This document shows positions 22,188 through 31,765 of a DNA stretch of 33,393 nucleotides, piece after piece (position 1 is the first letter of the stretch; the number at the start of each line of letters is the position of its first letter). Made by a program: the position numbers and the translations under genes. The DNA is from Burkholderiales bacterium (GTDB lineage Bacteria; Pseudomonadota; Gammaproteobacteria; Burkholderiales; Burkholderiaceae_C): the NCBI GenBank assembly GCA_019510465.1, contig JAEKKH010000161.1, forward strand, positions 1 through 33,393. Direction: 5' to 3'. Under the pieces are notes generated by a model. That model saw only the letters and a list, made by a program, of their open reading frames with translations. It was not told the origin of the DNA and searched no databases.

Positions 22188-24385
22188 CAGGCCACCTCCG
22201 CGCCGTGCGCCGGCGTGCGCGGCTGCTCGGGCGCGCGCGCCGGAGCGGCGGTGCCCTGACGGGGACCGGGGCCCTGCTGGAAATGCAACTCGGCGCGGCC
22301 GTCGCCGGCGGCCTTCTCGAGGTGCTCGATGAGCTCCTCCACCTGCGCGAGGCCCTCGGCGTCGACGCTGCGCACGCTGCACGCACCGTTGCGGCCGTGC
22401 GCCTTGGCCAGGTACATGGCGGCGTCGACCAGCGAGATCGCGCGCTCCCAGTTCAGCGGCAGCTCGCCCTGTGCCGGCGCGCGTCGCAGGGGGAACGGGG
22501 CGAAGCCGATCGACGCGGATACCGGCACCGGGTCGCCGTCGTGCATCACCGGCGCCTCGGCCAGCGCGCACAGCAGGCGCTGCGCGAGCGCGTCGGCCTC
22601 GCCCTGCGGCAGCGGGCGCACCAGGACCAGGAATTCCTCGCCGCCCCAGCGCACGATGAGGTCGTCGTCGCGCAGCACCTGGCGCAGGCGCCGCGCGATC
22701 TCCACCAGCACCGTGTCGCCGCCGGCATGGCCGCAGCGGTCGTTGATCTGCTTGAAATGGTCGACGTCCAGCAGGTACAGCGTGCCTTCCAGGCCGCCGG
22801 CGTGCTTGTCGGCCATCACGGCCTGCAGGTGGTGGCGGTTGGACAGGCCGGTGAGCGGATCGATCTCGGCCTGCAGGCGCAGCTGCTCGTTGCTGACCGA
22901 CAGCAGCTGGTTGCGCACGCGCAGCCGGCGCGCCAGCACGGCCACCACCGCCAGCAGCAACACGCTGACGACCCCGCCGGCCGTCCATTGCTTGACCTGC
23001 AGCTCGTGGTGGCGGATCTCCTCGTCCTTGAGCCGGCCTTCGCGGCCCAGCATGTCGAGCTCGTGCTGCCGGTTCTCGTTGGCAAAGCTCTCCTGAAGCT
23101 CGATCAGCGCGCGCTGGCGATCCTGCTGGTTGAGCTCCTCGGAGAGCTGGCGGTACTGGTGGTACGCCGCCAGCGCGTCGTCGAGGTAGCCGGCGCGCTC
23201 GAGGTAGTCCCCGAGTTCGTGCTGCGCCTCGGAGATGTCGACCGCGGTGCCGGAGCGCTCGTCGATGCTGTTGGACTGGCGCACGAGCGGCAGGCCTTCG
23301 TCCTTGTGATGCATGCCGATCAGCGCCAGGCCCTTGTTGGCCACGGCCACGCTCTGCGCGGGCAGGTCGTTGGCGGCCACGGCCAGCGGCAGCGCCTTGT
23401 CGGCCAGGTCGTAGGCCGTCTGGAAGTCGCCGTGCTGCAGGTAGTAGTCGGCGATGTTGCCCATGCCGATCAGGATCTGGTGCTTGCTGCCGCCCAGGCG
23501 CGCGTGCTCGAGCGCGGCGCGCCAGTCGGCCAGCACCGTGCCGGAATCGCGGCCGCGGCTGAACTCGATCGCGCGCATCGTGTAGGCCGACGAGATGCCG
23601 AACTCGTCGGCCGACTCGGTGGCCAGGCGCATCTGCTCGTGGTTGATCTCGGCGGCCTTGTCGGTCTGGCCGGCGTCGAACAGCACGCTGGCGACCAGCG
23701 CGCGCAGGTCGATGCGGCGCCACATCGGGCCCGTCTCGTCGGCCAGCTTGAGCGCCTGGTTGTAGCGCGCCATCGCCTCGTCGTAGTGGCCGCCGCGGTT
23801 CTTCACGAAGGCCGAGTTCATCAGCAGGCGCAGCCGCAGCCAGTCGGGCAGGGCGGCCGGCAGCAGCACCTGCGCCTCGATGATCTGGCGCTCGGCCTTG
23901 CTGACCTCGCCGTGCGTCTGCATCCACTGGCCGCGCAGCAGCATCGCGCAGGGGCGTGCCAGCGGCAGGCGGTCGGACAGCGCCTCGATGCGCAGGGCCA
24001 CCTGCTCGACCTCGTCGCCCTTGTTCTGGCCGACGTATCCGGAGCCCAGTTCCATCAGGGCCTCGAGGTGGCGCGGGCTGTCGACCGCCAGCGTGTCGAC
24101 GTAGCGAAGCAGACCGACCGTGGCCAGTTCCGGCTGGGCACGCCCGACGAACTGCAGCCGTTCGAACTCGTCGACCGGCTTGAACGACGCGGCCACCGGC
24201 AGCGCCGTGGGCGGCTCGCCGGGCATCGATTCGGACGGGACGATGGCGCGCGCGCCGCCGGCCAGCAGTTGCAACCCCACCAGGACTGCGGCCATGGCGA
24301 TGCCCGGCGCGCGGCGGATCGCGACGTGGGGGGCCGATGGCGGACGGCGGCCGTGGCCGCAGCGCCGGAGGTTGATCTGGGGCAT
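22187..24385 (-). CDS. Diguanylate cyclase with periplasmic TPR-like sensor (first of a tandem pair)
   Basis: The 732-residue protein has the same architecture as its downstream neighbour. There is a membrane-targeting segment (AMAAVLVGLQLLAGGARA, about 30-47) and a TPR-like region (about 60-430). A coiled coil rich in Glu, Gln and Arg (NQQDRQRALIELQESFANE) is followed by a membrane span (about 462-485, GGVVSVLLLAVVAVLARRL). The GGDEF domain has intact GGEEF at 581-585 and RDDD as I-site five residues before. The C-terminal tail is Pro/Ala-rich. With the ATG at 24385 there is a 30-residue basic N extension before the hydrophobic segment. The in-frame ATG at 24295 would give a conventional signal peptide and is a serious alternative. 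No Shine-Dalgarno marks either. Confidence 0.92.
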   Translation of the reverse strand: MPQINLRRCGHGRRPPSAPHVAIRRAPGIAMAAVLVGLQLLAGGARAIVPSESMPGEPPTALPVAASFKPVDEFERLQFVGRAQPELATVGLLRYVDTLAVDSPRHLEALMELGSGYVGQNKGDEVEQVALRIEALSDRLPLARPCAMLLRGQWMQTHGEVSKAERQIIEAQVLLPAALPDWLRLRLLMNSAFVKNRGGHYDEAMARYNQALKLADETGPMWRRIDLRALVASVLFDAGQTDKAAEINHEQMRLATESADEFGISSAYTMRAIEFSRGRDSGTVLADWRAALEHARLGGSKHQILIGMGNIADYYLQHGDFQTAYDLADKALPLAVAANDLPAQSVAVANKGLALIGMHHKDEGLPLVRQSNSIDERSGTAVDISEAQHELGDYLERAGYLDDALAAYHQYRQLSEELNQQDRQRALIELQESFANENRQHELDMLGREGRLKDEEIRHHELQVKQWTAGGVVSVLLLAVVAVLARRLRVRNQLLSVSNEQLRLQAEIDPLTGLSNRHHLQAVMADKHAGGLEGTLYLLDVDHFKQINDRCGHAGGDTVLVEIARRLRQVLRDDDLIVRWGGEEFLVLVRPLPQGEADALAQRLLCALAEAPVMHDGDPVPVSASIGFAPFPLRRAPAQGELPLNWERAISLVDAAMYLAKAHGRNGACSVRSVDAEGLAQVEELIEHLEKAAGDGRAELHFQQGPGPRQGTAAPARAPEQPRTPAHGAEVA

Positions 24386-24392
24386 CGGAATC

Positions 24393-24398
24393 GTTATC
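24393..24398 (-). promoter_or_regulatory. Candidate -10 element before the tandem cyclase operon
   Basis: GATAAC on the minus strand ends 7 bases before the ATG at 24385. TTCATT, 16 bases upstream, is a weak -35 candidate. If used, the mRNA would start at the ATG or lead into the ATG at 24295. The rest of the gap to 24500 shows nothing. Confidence 0.35.
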
Positions 24399-24500
24399 GG
24401 TGAATTCTGGGCGCAATGAAGCAGCGCCGACCGGCGCCGAAGCGGCGGTTTCCCCAAACAATTCGCGTTGCGGGCTGCCCCGTGCGCCCGGGGCGTTGCG

Positions 24501-25802
24501 CTAGCGCGACCCGGCCGTGACGGATCGCTCGTCCAGCACGCGTTCGACCTCGGCGCCGAGATCACGCGTCGCGTCGGCAGCGGCCAGCGCCGCGGCGCGG
24601 GCGCAGCCGGCGCGCACTTCGGCGCTGTCCAGCAGCCGGCGCAGCGTACGGGCCAGCGCGCGCGGGCGGGCGCCCGCCGTCCCGCCGGATTCACGCGCCC
24701 CGGCGCGCAGCGCCGTCACGCGGGCTGCGTTGTCGAACTGGTCGTAGGCGAGCGGCACGATCACCTGCGGCACCCCGGCCCGCAGCGCCTCGGCGGTCGT
24801 GCCGATGCCGCCGTGGTGCACGAGCGCCGCTGCGCGCGGCAGCAGGGCGGCCAGCGGCACGTAAGGCAGCCACAGGACGTCCGCGGGCAGCGGCGCGGGC
24901 ACCTGCTCGCGGTGCGGCGTGAGGACGACGGCGCGCCGGCCCAGCCGCCGCGCGCCGTCCAGCGCGCGCTCCAGCCACTGGCGCGCCTGCCGGTTGCCGC
25001 TGCCCGGCGTGAGGATGACGGGCGTCTCGCCGGCCCGCAGGAATTGCTCAAGTGCCTCGGGGAGCGCGGCCCCGGCCTGCGGGTCGTACAGCGGGAACGC
25101 GCCCTCGGCGAGCGGCCGCGGCCAATCCGGCGGCGTCGGCGCGAACCAGGTCGGGAACAGCGTCAGGTTGGCGTCGGCTATCGATTGCAGGCGATCGATG
25201 AAGTGGCTGACGGGCGGCAGGCCGTAGCGGGCGTGGGCGGCGTTGATGTCGGGCACGGCCACCGGGTCGATCAGCCTGGCGTCCACGCGCCGCCAAAGCC
25301 AGTGGCGCCATGCGGGCGGCACCCGGCGCGGCATCGGCAGCGGGCCGAAGGTCATCGGGTCGTGCACGGTGCGCAGGTTGGCCGGCGCCAGCCACGCAGC
25401 GACGATGCGCAGGTCGGGACGGCGCGTGCGCGCCAGCGCGGCGCCCAGCAGCGCCAGCGGGTGCGCCAGCATCGCGAGCGGCTCGTCATGCGGCAGCGAC
25501 GCGACGAACGCGGGCAGCGCGTCCTCGTTGCCGCGCATGCCCTGCCACAGCACGCGAAAGCCCTTGCGCGGGTGCCAGACGTCGGGGTGCTCCAGCGCCG
25601 CGCGGTACTGCTCCTCGGTGCCGAGCCCGTGGAACGGCACGCCGGCGCGCCGGACGGCGGCCTCGTGCACGAGGGGCGCCAGTAGCGTGACACGGCGCCC
25701 GCGGGCGATCAGCTCGCGCGCGATGCGCAGCAACGGATAGAGGTCGCCGGCGGTGCCGACGGCGACGACGAGGACATGCGGGCGGGCCGGTTCAGGGTTC
25801 AA
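24501..25802 (-). CDS. UGT-type (GT1) glycosyltransferase starting at TTG
   Basis: The 433-residue protein has the two-domain GT-B layout. The N-terminal acceptor domain starts HVLVVAVGTAGDLYPLLRIARELIARGR. The C-terminal donor domain has VILTPGSGNRQ (about 262-272), VLWLPYVPLAALLPRAAALVHHGGIGTTAEALRAGVPQVIVPLAYDQFDNA (about 308-360). HHGGIGTTAEAL and PLxxDQxDNA are the nucleotide-sugar signature of sterol glucosyltransferase, RhlB and macrolide glycosyltransferases. The acceptor (lipid, sterol-like or natural product) is unknown. The start is inferred as TTG at 25802: it overlaps the lepB stop by four bases (TTGA), and no ATG or GTG lies near the beginning of the conserved fold. The tight link to lepB is unusual. 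Confidence 0.88.
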   Translation of the reverse strand: MNPEPARPHVLVVAVGTAGDLYPLLRIARELIARGRRVTLLAPLVHEAAVRRAGVPFHGLGTEEQYRAALEHPDVWHPRKGFRVLWQGMRGNEDALPAFVASLPHDEPLAMLAHPLALLGAALARTRRPDLRIVAAWLAPANLRTVHDPMTFGPLPMPRRVPPAWRHWLWRRVDARLIDPVAVPDINAAHARYGLPPVSHFIDRLQSIADANLTLFPTWFAPTPPDWPRPLAEGAFPLYDPQAGAALPEALEQFLRAGETPVILTPGSGNRQARQWLERALDGARRLGRRAVVLTPHREQVPAPLPADVLWLPYVPLAALLPRAAALVHHGGIGTTAEALRAGVPQVIVPLAYDQFDNAARVTALRAGARESGGTAGARPRALARTLRRLLDSAEVRAGCARAAALAAADATRDLGAEVERVLDERSVTAGSR

Positions 25803-26467
25803 TCGAGCGACTTGCCGACGCGGTCGAGCCGCGGATGCCAGTGGTCGAGGATGTCGGCCGACACCACGATGTGGTTGGCCTTGCCGATCAGCAGCGCGCG
25901 CGGCACGACGCCGATGTAGCGCGAGTCCTCGCTATTGTCGCGATTGTCGCCCAGCATGAAGTAGTGGCCGGGCGGCACCACCAGCGGCGCCATGTCGCGG
26001 CGCGCGTGCACCGCGGGCAGGAACTGCACCGAGCGCTCGCTGCCGGCCAGGTGCTCGGTGGCGTGCACGGACGCCAGCGTGCGCCCGGGGGCCACCGCAT
26101 CCGGTGCCTGCGACAAGTCGTCATAACGCGCGGCCACGCCGTTGATGGTGAGGGTGTCGCCGCGCATCTCGACGCGGTCGCCCGGCACGCCGACGATGCG
26201 CTTGATCAGCCGCGTGCCGTCGCGCGGCGACGAGAAGGTGACGATGTCGCCGCGCTGCGGGTCGGACAGCGGCGCGATCACGATGTCGGTCAGCGGCAGC
26301 TTGATGTTGTAGGCGAGCCGGTTGACGAACACGACGTCGCCCTCGAGCAGCGTCGGCCGCATCGAGCCCGACGGGATCGGGTTCCAGTCGGCGATGGCCG
26401 TGCGGAACACCCCGAAGCACAGCAGGAACACCACGAATCCCTTGTTGTGGGCCAGCCAGCGCTTCAT
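25799..26467 (-). CDS. lepB: Signal peptidase I
   Basis: The 222-residue serine protease cleaves signal peptides from exported proteins at the inner membrane. One membrane span is seen (about 9-26, KGFVVFLLCFGVFRTAI). The catalytic serine is Ser35 in PSGSMRPTL and the general-base lysine is Lys89 in RLIKRIVGVPGD. The further boxes GDVVFVNRLAYN, RGDIVTF and the GDNRDNSEDSRYIGVV box are intact. E. coli LepB has 324 residues and two spans, so this is a short form and may be a second, specialised signal peptidase. GGAG lies about 8 bases before the ATG at 26467. The stop overlaps the TTG start of the glycosyltransferase. The 5' region shares a 203-base gap with the divergent CAP gene. Confidence 0.93.
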   Translation of the reverse strand: MKRWLAHNKGFVVFLLCFGVFRTAIADWNPIPSGSMRPTLLEGDVVFVNRLAYNIKLPLTDIVIAPLSDPQRGDIVTFSSPRDGTRLIKRIVGVPGDRVEMRGDTLTINGVAARYDDLSQAPDAVAPGRTLASVHATEHLAGSERSVQFLPAVHARRDMAPLVVPPGHYFMLGDNRDNSEDSRYIGVVPRALLIGKANHIVVSADILDHWHPRLDRVGKSLD

Positions 26468-26601
26468 CGTCGTCTCCGTTGCGGTCGAGGTGGACGATGG
26501 ATCTCGACCGTGACGAACAGTTCCGTGCGTCGCCCGGGAAGCGAAATGGAAACCGCCGGTAAATCCGGCCCTGGGCACGCCCTGCGGCAGCCGAAAATGC
26601 C

Positions 26602-26643
26602 GGCGGGGCGGGGCCGTGCGCGCATGCGCGGGCCCCGCCCGCC
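26602..26643 (+). promoter_or_regulatory. Long GC-rich hairpin in the leader of the CAP-domain gene
   Basis: GGCGGGGCGGGGCC (26602-26615) pairs with GGCCCCGCCCGCC (26631-26643), leaving one bulged G. The 15-base GTGC/GCGC-rich loop can itself pair further. The hairpin lies 27 bases before the ATG at 26671 and is followed by TGTTTGC, not a real T tract. It could be a leader structure, an attenuator or a protein-binding site. Confidence 0.45.
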
Positions 26644-26670
26644 TGTTTGCAGCCCGCCGTTCCGCTCCCG

Positions 26671-27735
26671 ATGCAGTCCCTCAAAGCCCTTTTCGCCCTG
26701 GCCGCCGCCTCGGCCCTCGTCGCCTGTGGCGGCGGTGGCGATTCGCCGTCGCCCGTGCCCGCGCCCACGCCCATCCCGGCGCCCGCGCCGACCCCCTCGC
26801 CCGCGCCAGCGCCGGGCGTGGGCAGCAACGGGACGCTGCAGACCACCGTCCCCGCCGCGGTCTATGCTGACAATCGCCACCTGAACGCGTTCGACCAGTT
26901 CAACGCCATGCGCCTGGGCGCCGGTGCCGGGCTGCTGGCACAGTCGTCGCAGCTGGACGTCTCCGCGCAGGACCACGCCGACTACCTCACCACCAACGGC
27001 TTCAACACCACCGCCTCGGCGCACGACGAGTCTTCCAGCTATCCGGGCTTCACGGGCGCCACGCCGTTCGTGCGCATGACCAATGCCGGCTACAGCTGGG
27101 GCTACGCCACCGAGGTGATCGGCGACATCGGCTCGTCGTCGTCCACCAACGACTGCGTCGGCGACCTGCTCGACACCGTCTACCACGCCGTCTCGATGCT
27201 CAGCCGCGCCACCGACGTCGGCTTCGGCTTCGGCACGGGCAGCGCCGCCGGCATGTGCACGATCGACATGGCCTCGCCGCTGAACGGCGGCGATGCTAGG
27301 CAGATCCCGCCGTCGGGCGCCATCGTCGCCTACCCGTTCGACGGTTCGACGGTGGCGCACGGCAGCTTCCACGTGTCCAACGAGACCCCGCGCGTGGACA
27401 AGGCGCTGCTGCCCAACGACACGGCCGGCACGCCTGTCATCCTCGGTTTCCGCAACCAGGACGTCGTCGCGGGCGGCAAGGTCACCCTCACGCAGCTGTC
27501 GCTGGCGACGTCGTCGGGCGCGGCGGTGCCGGCGGTCCTCCTCGGTGGCGCGAACGTGGCCGGCCCCAACGTCAATGCCGACGCCTCGCTCGGCACCCAC
27601 TTCCCCGACTTCGCCGCCCTGGTTCCGACCAGCCCGCTGCCCGCGGGCAGCTACACCGTCACGCTGCACGCCTCGATCAGCGGCGGCCGCGCGCTCGCGC
27701 TGAGCAGCTGGACGTTCAGCGTCGCGGCGCCCTGA
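26671..27735 (+). CDS. CAP/SCP-domain lipoprotein
   Basis: The 354-residue protein starts with a lipoprotein signal (lipobox LVAC, Cys19). A Pro/Ala/Thr-rich linker follows (about 26-48, repeats of PAP and PTP), typical for holding a domain away from the membrane. Residues about 70-200 fit a CAP (CRISP/PR-1) domain: FDQFNAMRLGAGAGLLAQSSQL, QDHADYL, SAHDE, ATEVIGDI and YHAVSMLSRATDVGFGFG occupy the places of the family's conserved His/Glu cavity and the GH-rich helix. The C-terminal half (about 215-354) is beta-rich and looks Ig-like, ending SYTVTLHASISGG. The role is unknown; bacterial CAP proteins are poorly understood. It is convergent with the ABC ATPase gene, with only three bases between their stops. 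Confidence 0.82.
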   Translation: MQSLKALFALAAASALVACGGGGDSPSPVPAPTPIPAPAPTPSPAPAPGVGSNGTLQTTVPAAVYADNRHLNAFDQFNAMRLGAGAGLLAQSSQLDVSAQDHADYLTTNGFNTTASAHDESSSYPGFTGATPFVRMTNAGYSWGYATEVIGDIGSSSSTNDCVGDLLDTVYHAVSMLSRATDVGFGFGTGSAAGMCTIDMASPLNGGDARQIPPSGAIVAYPFDGSTVAHGSFHVSNETPRVDKALLPNDTAGTPVILGFRNQDVVAGGKVTLTQLSLATSSGAAVPAVLLGGANVAGPNVNADASLGTHFPDFAALVPTSPLPAGSYTVTLHASISGGRALALSSWTFSVAAP

Positions 27736-27738
27736 CGC

Positions 27739-29508
<1,770 letters not shown>

Positions 29509-29641
29509 GCGAAGCGACCCCGCATAGCGAGCGCCCGCTCGGGAGAGTGGACGCGGCGGAGCCCTTGCGCCGCCCGGCCGCGCCGCAACGGCATCGGGCC
29601 TGCGAGCCGGATGCGTCCCGGCGAGCGGAGCGCGCGGGCCG

Positions 29642-30727
29642 TCATCGCTGGCCGCGGATCCGGGGATCGAGCGCGTCGCGCCACGAATCGGCCATCAGCG
29701 AGAACGCGGTCACGAACACCGCCATCGCGAGGGTGGCCGCCGCCAGCTGCCACCAGTGCCCGAGGATCAGCTCGCTCTGCGACTCCGCCAGCATCGTGCC
29801 CCAGCTGACCTGGTCGGTGGCCACGCCGAGCCCGAGGTAGGACAGGATGACCTCGGCCTTGATGAAGCCCACCACCATCAGCGACATGCGCACGAGGATC
29901 ACGTGGCTCACGTTGGGCAGGATGTGGCGGAACATGCGCGCGCCGGGGCCGGCGCCGATGGCCTCGGCGGCGCGCACGTACTCGCGCCGCGCGTGCTTGA
30001 TGAACTCGGCGCGCACCTGGCGGTACTGGCCCGTCCAGCCGGTCAGGCCCATGATCAGCACCAGCGTGGAGATGCCGCGCCCGAACACCGCCGCGAACGC
30101 GAAGAACAGCAGGATCTCCGGCACCGCGGTCAGCACGTTGTAGATCCATTCGACGAGGTCCCCGATGCGCCCGCCGAAGAAGCCGGCGACCGCGCCCAGC
30201 GATGCGCCGATCAGCGTGGCGACGATCGCGGCGAGCACGCCCACCGACACCGAGATCTGCGTGCCCTTGAGCGCCTTGGCGAGCACGTCGCGCCCGAGCC
30301 GGTCGGCGCCGAAGGGCAGCGTCGCCGCCACGGGCCGCACCTGCGCGTGCTCGCGCGCGGCGAGGGCGTCCCATTCCTCGTAGCGCGGCGCGAGCGGGTC
30401 GACGTCGGCGATGTCGACGCTGGCGCGTGCCGACGCCGCGGCGGCCGACGCGGCGATCGTCGCCGCGCGCGCGGCCGGGCCCGCGAACGACGGCGGCGCG
30501 TCGGGCTCGCCCACCTCGTCCTGCCAGCCGCGCGCCACGAGCCCGCTGGCGGTGCAGGCGATCAGGACGGCGTACGCCAGCACGATCGCCAGCGACACCA
30601 TGCCCACGCCGTCGCGCCGGAAGCGGCGCCACGCCGAGCGCCACACGCCGTCCGCGCGCCGCGCCGGCGCGGGCTCGGGCAGCGTCGAGATGAGCGACGT
30701 CGAGGCGAAGTCGGGCATGTCCCCCAT
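29642..30727 (-). CDS. Peptide-type ABC transporter permease (DppC/YejE-like)
   Basis: The 361-residue inner-membrane protein has one N-terminal span (about 41-63). A large loop (about 64-155) follows, Ala-rich in its middle (AARAATIAASAAAASARAS) and ending in FGADRLGRDVLAKALKG, the usual DppC entry motif FGTDxxGRD. Five spans then form the BPD transporter domain, with the EAA-loop sequence EYVRAAEAIGAGPGARMFRHILPN that contacts the ATPase. The ATG at 30727 is preceded by GAGGACG and begins 10 bases after the stop of the first permease, so the two are co-transcribed. An ATG nine bases downstream is an alternative. The transported solute, probably an oligopeptide or similar compound, is unknown. 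Confidence 0.93.
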   Translation of the reverse strand: MGDMPDFASTSLISTLPEPAPARRADGVWRSAWRRFRRDGVGMVSLAIVLAYAVLIACTASGLVARGWQDEVGEPDAPPSFAGPAARAATIAASAAAASARASVDIADVDPLAPRYEEWDALAAREHAQVRPVAATLPFGADRLGRDVLAKALKGTQISVSVGVLAAIVATLIGASLGAVAGFFGGRIGDLVEWIYNVLTAVPEILLFFAFAAVFGRGISTLVLIMGLTGWTGQYRQVRAEFIKHARREYVRAAEAIGAGPGARMFRHILPNVSHVILVRMSLMVVGFIKAEVILSYLGLGVATDQVSWGTMLAESQSELILGHWWQLAAATLAMAVFVTAFSLMADSWRDALDPRIRGQR

Positions 30728-30737
30728 CGCGTCGTCC

Positions 30738-31676
30738 TCAGCGCAGCACCACGCGCGGGTCGACCGCGCGGTACGACAGGTCGACGGCGAGGTTGGCCAG
30801 CATCGTCAGCATCGCCACGTAGATGGTCACCGCCTGGATGACGGGGTAGTCGCTGCGATTGACGGCCAGCAGCACCTCGCGGCCGATGCCCGGGATCGAG
30901 AAGTACACCTCGATCAGGAACGAGCCGAGCAGGACGCCCGGCAGGGCGACGCCGACGTTGGTCAGGATGGGGATCAGCGCGTTGCGCAGCACGTGGCGAT
31001 ACAGCACGGCGGGCTCGGTCAGTCCCTTGGCGCGCGCGGTGCGCACGTAGTCGTGCCCCAGCTCGTCGAGGAAGAAGCTGCGGTACAGGCGCGTCTGAGG
31101 CGACAGGCCCACCAGCACCGCCAGCAGCACCGGCAGCGGCGCGTAGACCAGCAGGTTCGTCCAGCCACTGTCGCTCCAGCCCTGCACCGGGAACCAGCCC
31201 AGCTGGAAGCCGAACACGTACTGGCCGACGATCACGTACACGAGGAACGAGACCGACAGCGCCACCGTCGTGCCCACCATGACGGCGCGGTCGGTGAGCG
31301 AGCCCCGCACGTAGGCCACGCCCAGCGCGATGGGAATGGCGATCAGCGTGTCCAGGACCAGGATCGGGATCGTGACCGTCAGCGTGGCCGGCAGCCGCGT
31401 GGCCATCAGGTGGGCGATGGTCTCGTTGGTGGCCCAGCTGCGGCCCCAGTCGAACGTGACGATGCCCTTGATGAACAGCCCCAGCTGCACCCACCACGGC
31501 TCGTTGAGACCGAGCTGCTGGCGGATCTCCGCGATCTCGCGCGGCGTCGCGTTCAGGCTCGCCAGCGTCTGCGCCGGATCGACGCCGAACTTCCGGAACA
31601 GGAAGAACACGAGCAGCACCACGCCCAGCAGCGTGGGGACCATTTGCCAGAGACGACGAAGCAGGTAGGCGAGCAT
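30738..31676 (-). CDS. Peptide-type ABC transporter permease (DppB/YejB-like)
   Basis: The 312-residue protein starts directly with the first span (MLAYLLRRLWQMVPTLLGVVLLVFFLF, about 1-27). A periplasmic region then contains LGLNEPWWVQLGLFIKG and FDWGRSW, both typical of DppB proteins. Five further spans carry the BPD transporter domain, with the EAA loop HDYVRTARAKGLTEPAVLYRHVLRNALIP near 208-236. It forms the channel together with the second permease. It is the first gene of the minus-strand transporter operon. A TAAACT hexamer ends 9 bases before the ATG at 31676, with no Shine-Dalgarno. The substrate-binding protein gene is divergent from it, across 89 bases. Confidence 0.94.
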   Translation of the reverse strand: MLAYLLRRLWQMVPTLLGVVLLVFFLFRKFGVDPAQTLASLNATPREIAEIRQQLGLNEPWWVQLGLFIKGIVTFDWGRSWATNETIAHLMATRLPATLTVTIPILVLDTLIAIPIALGVAYVRGSLTDRAVMVGTTVALSVSFLVYVIVGQYVFGFQLGWFPVQGWSDSGWTNLLVYAPLPVLLAVLVGLSPQTRLYRSFFLDELGHDYVRTARAKGLTEPAVLYRHVLRNALIPILTNVGVALPGVLLGSFLIEVYFSIPGIGREVLLAVNRSDYPVIQAVTIYVAMLTMLANLAVDLSYRAVDPRVVLR

Positions 31677-31685
31677 CGAGCCGCG

Positions 31686-31691
31686 AGTTTA
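31686..31691 (-). promoter_or_regulatory. Candidate -10 element before the permease operon
   Basis: TAAACT on the minus strand ends 9 bases before the ATG at 31676, the same hexamer as before the oxidoreductase at 8416. On the plus strand TAGACT (31699-31704) could serve the divergent binding-protein gene. Neither has a clear -35. Confidence 0.35.
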
Positions 31692-31765
31692 GGGGTTGTA
31701 GACTCCACGGCGCTCGGGAATCGCCCTGCGGCGCCCGCTGTCGTCAACTTCCCACACAGGCTCCG

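Noticed and set aside
20133-22259. 708-codon plus-strand open frame opposite a diguanylate cyclase
   Set aside because: Low-complexity His/Gln/Arg/Val-rich shadow of the minus-strand gene, with no recognisable domain or ribosome site.
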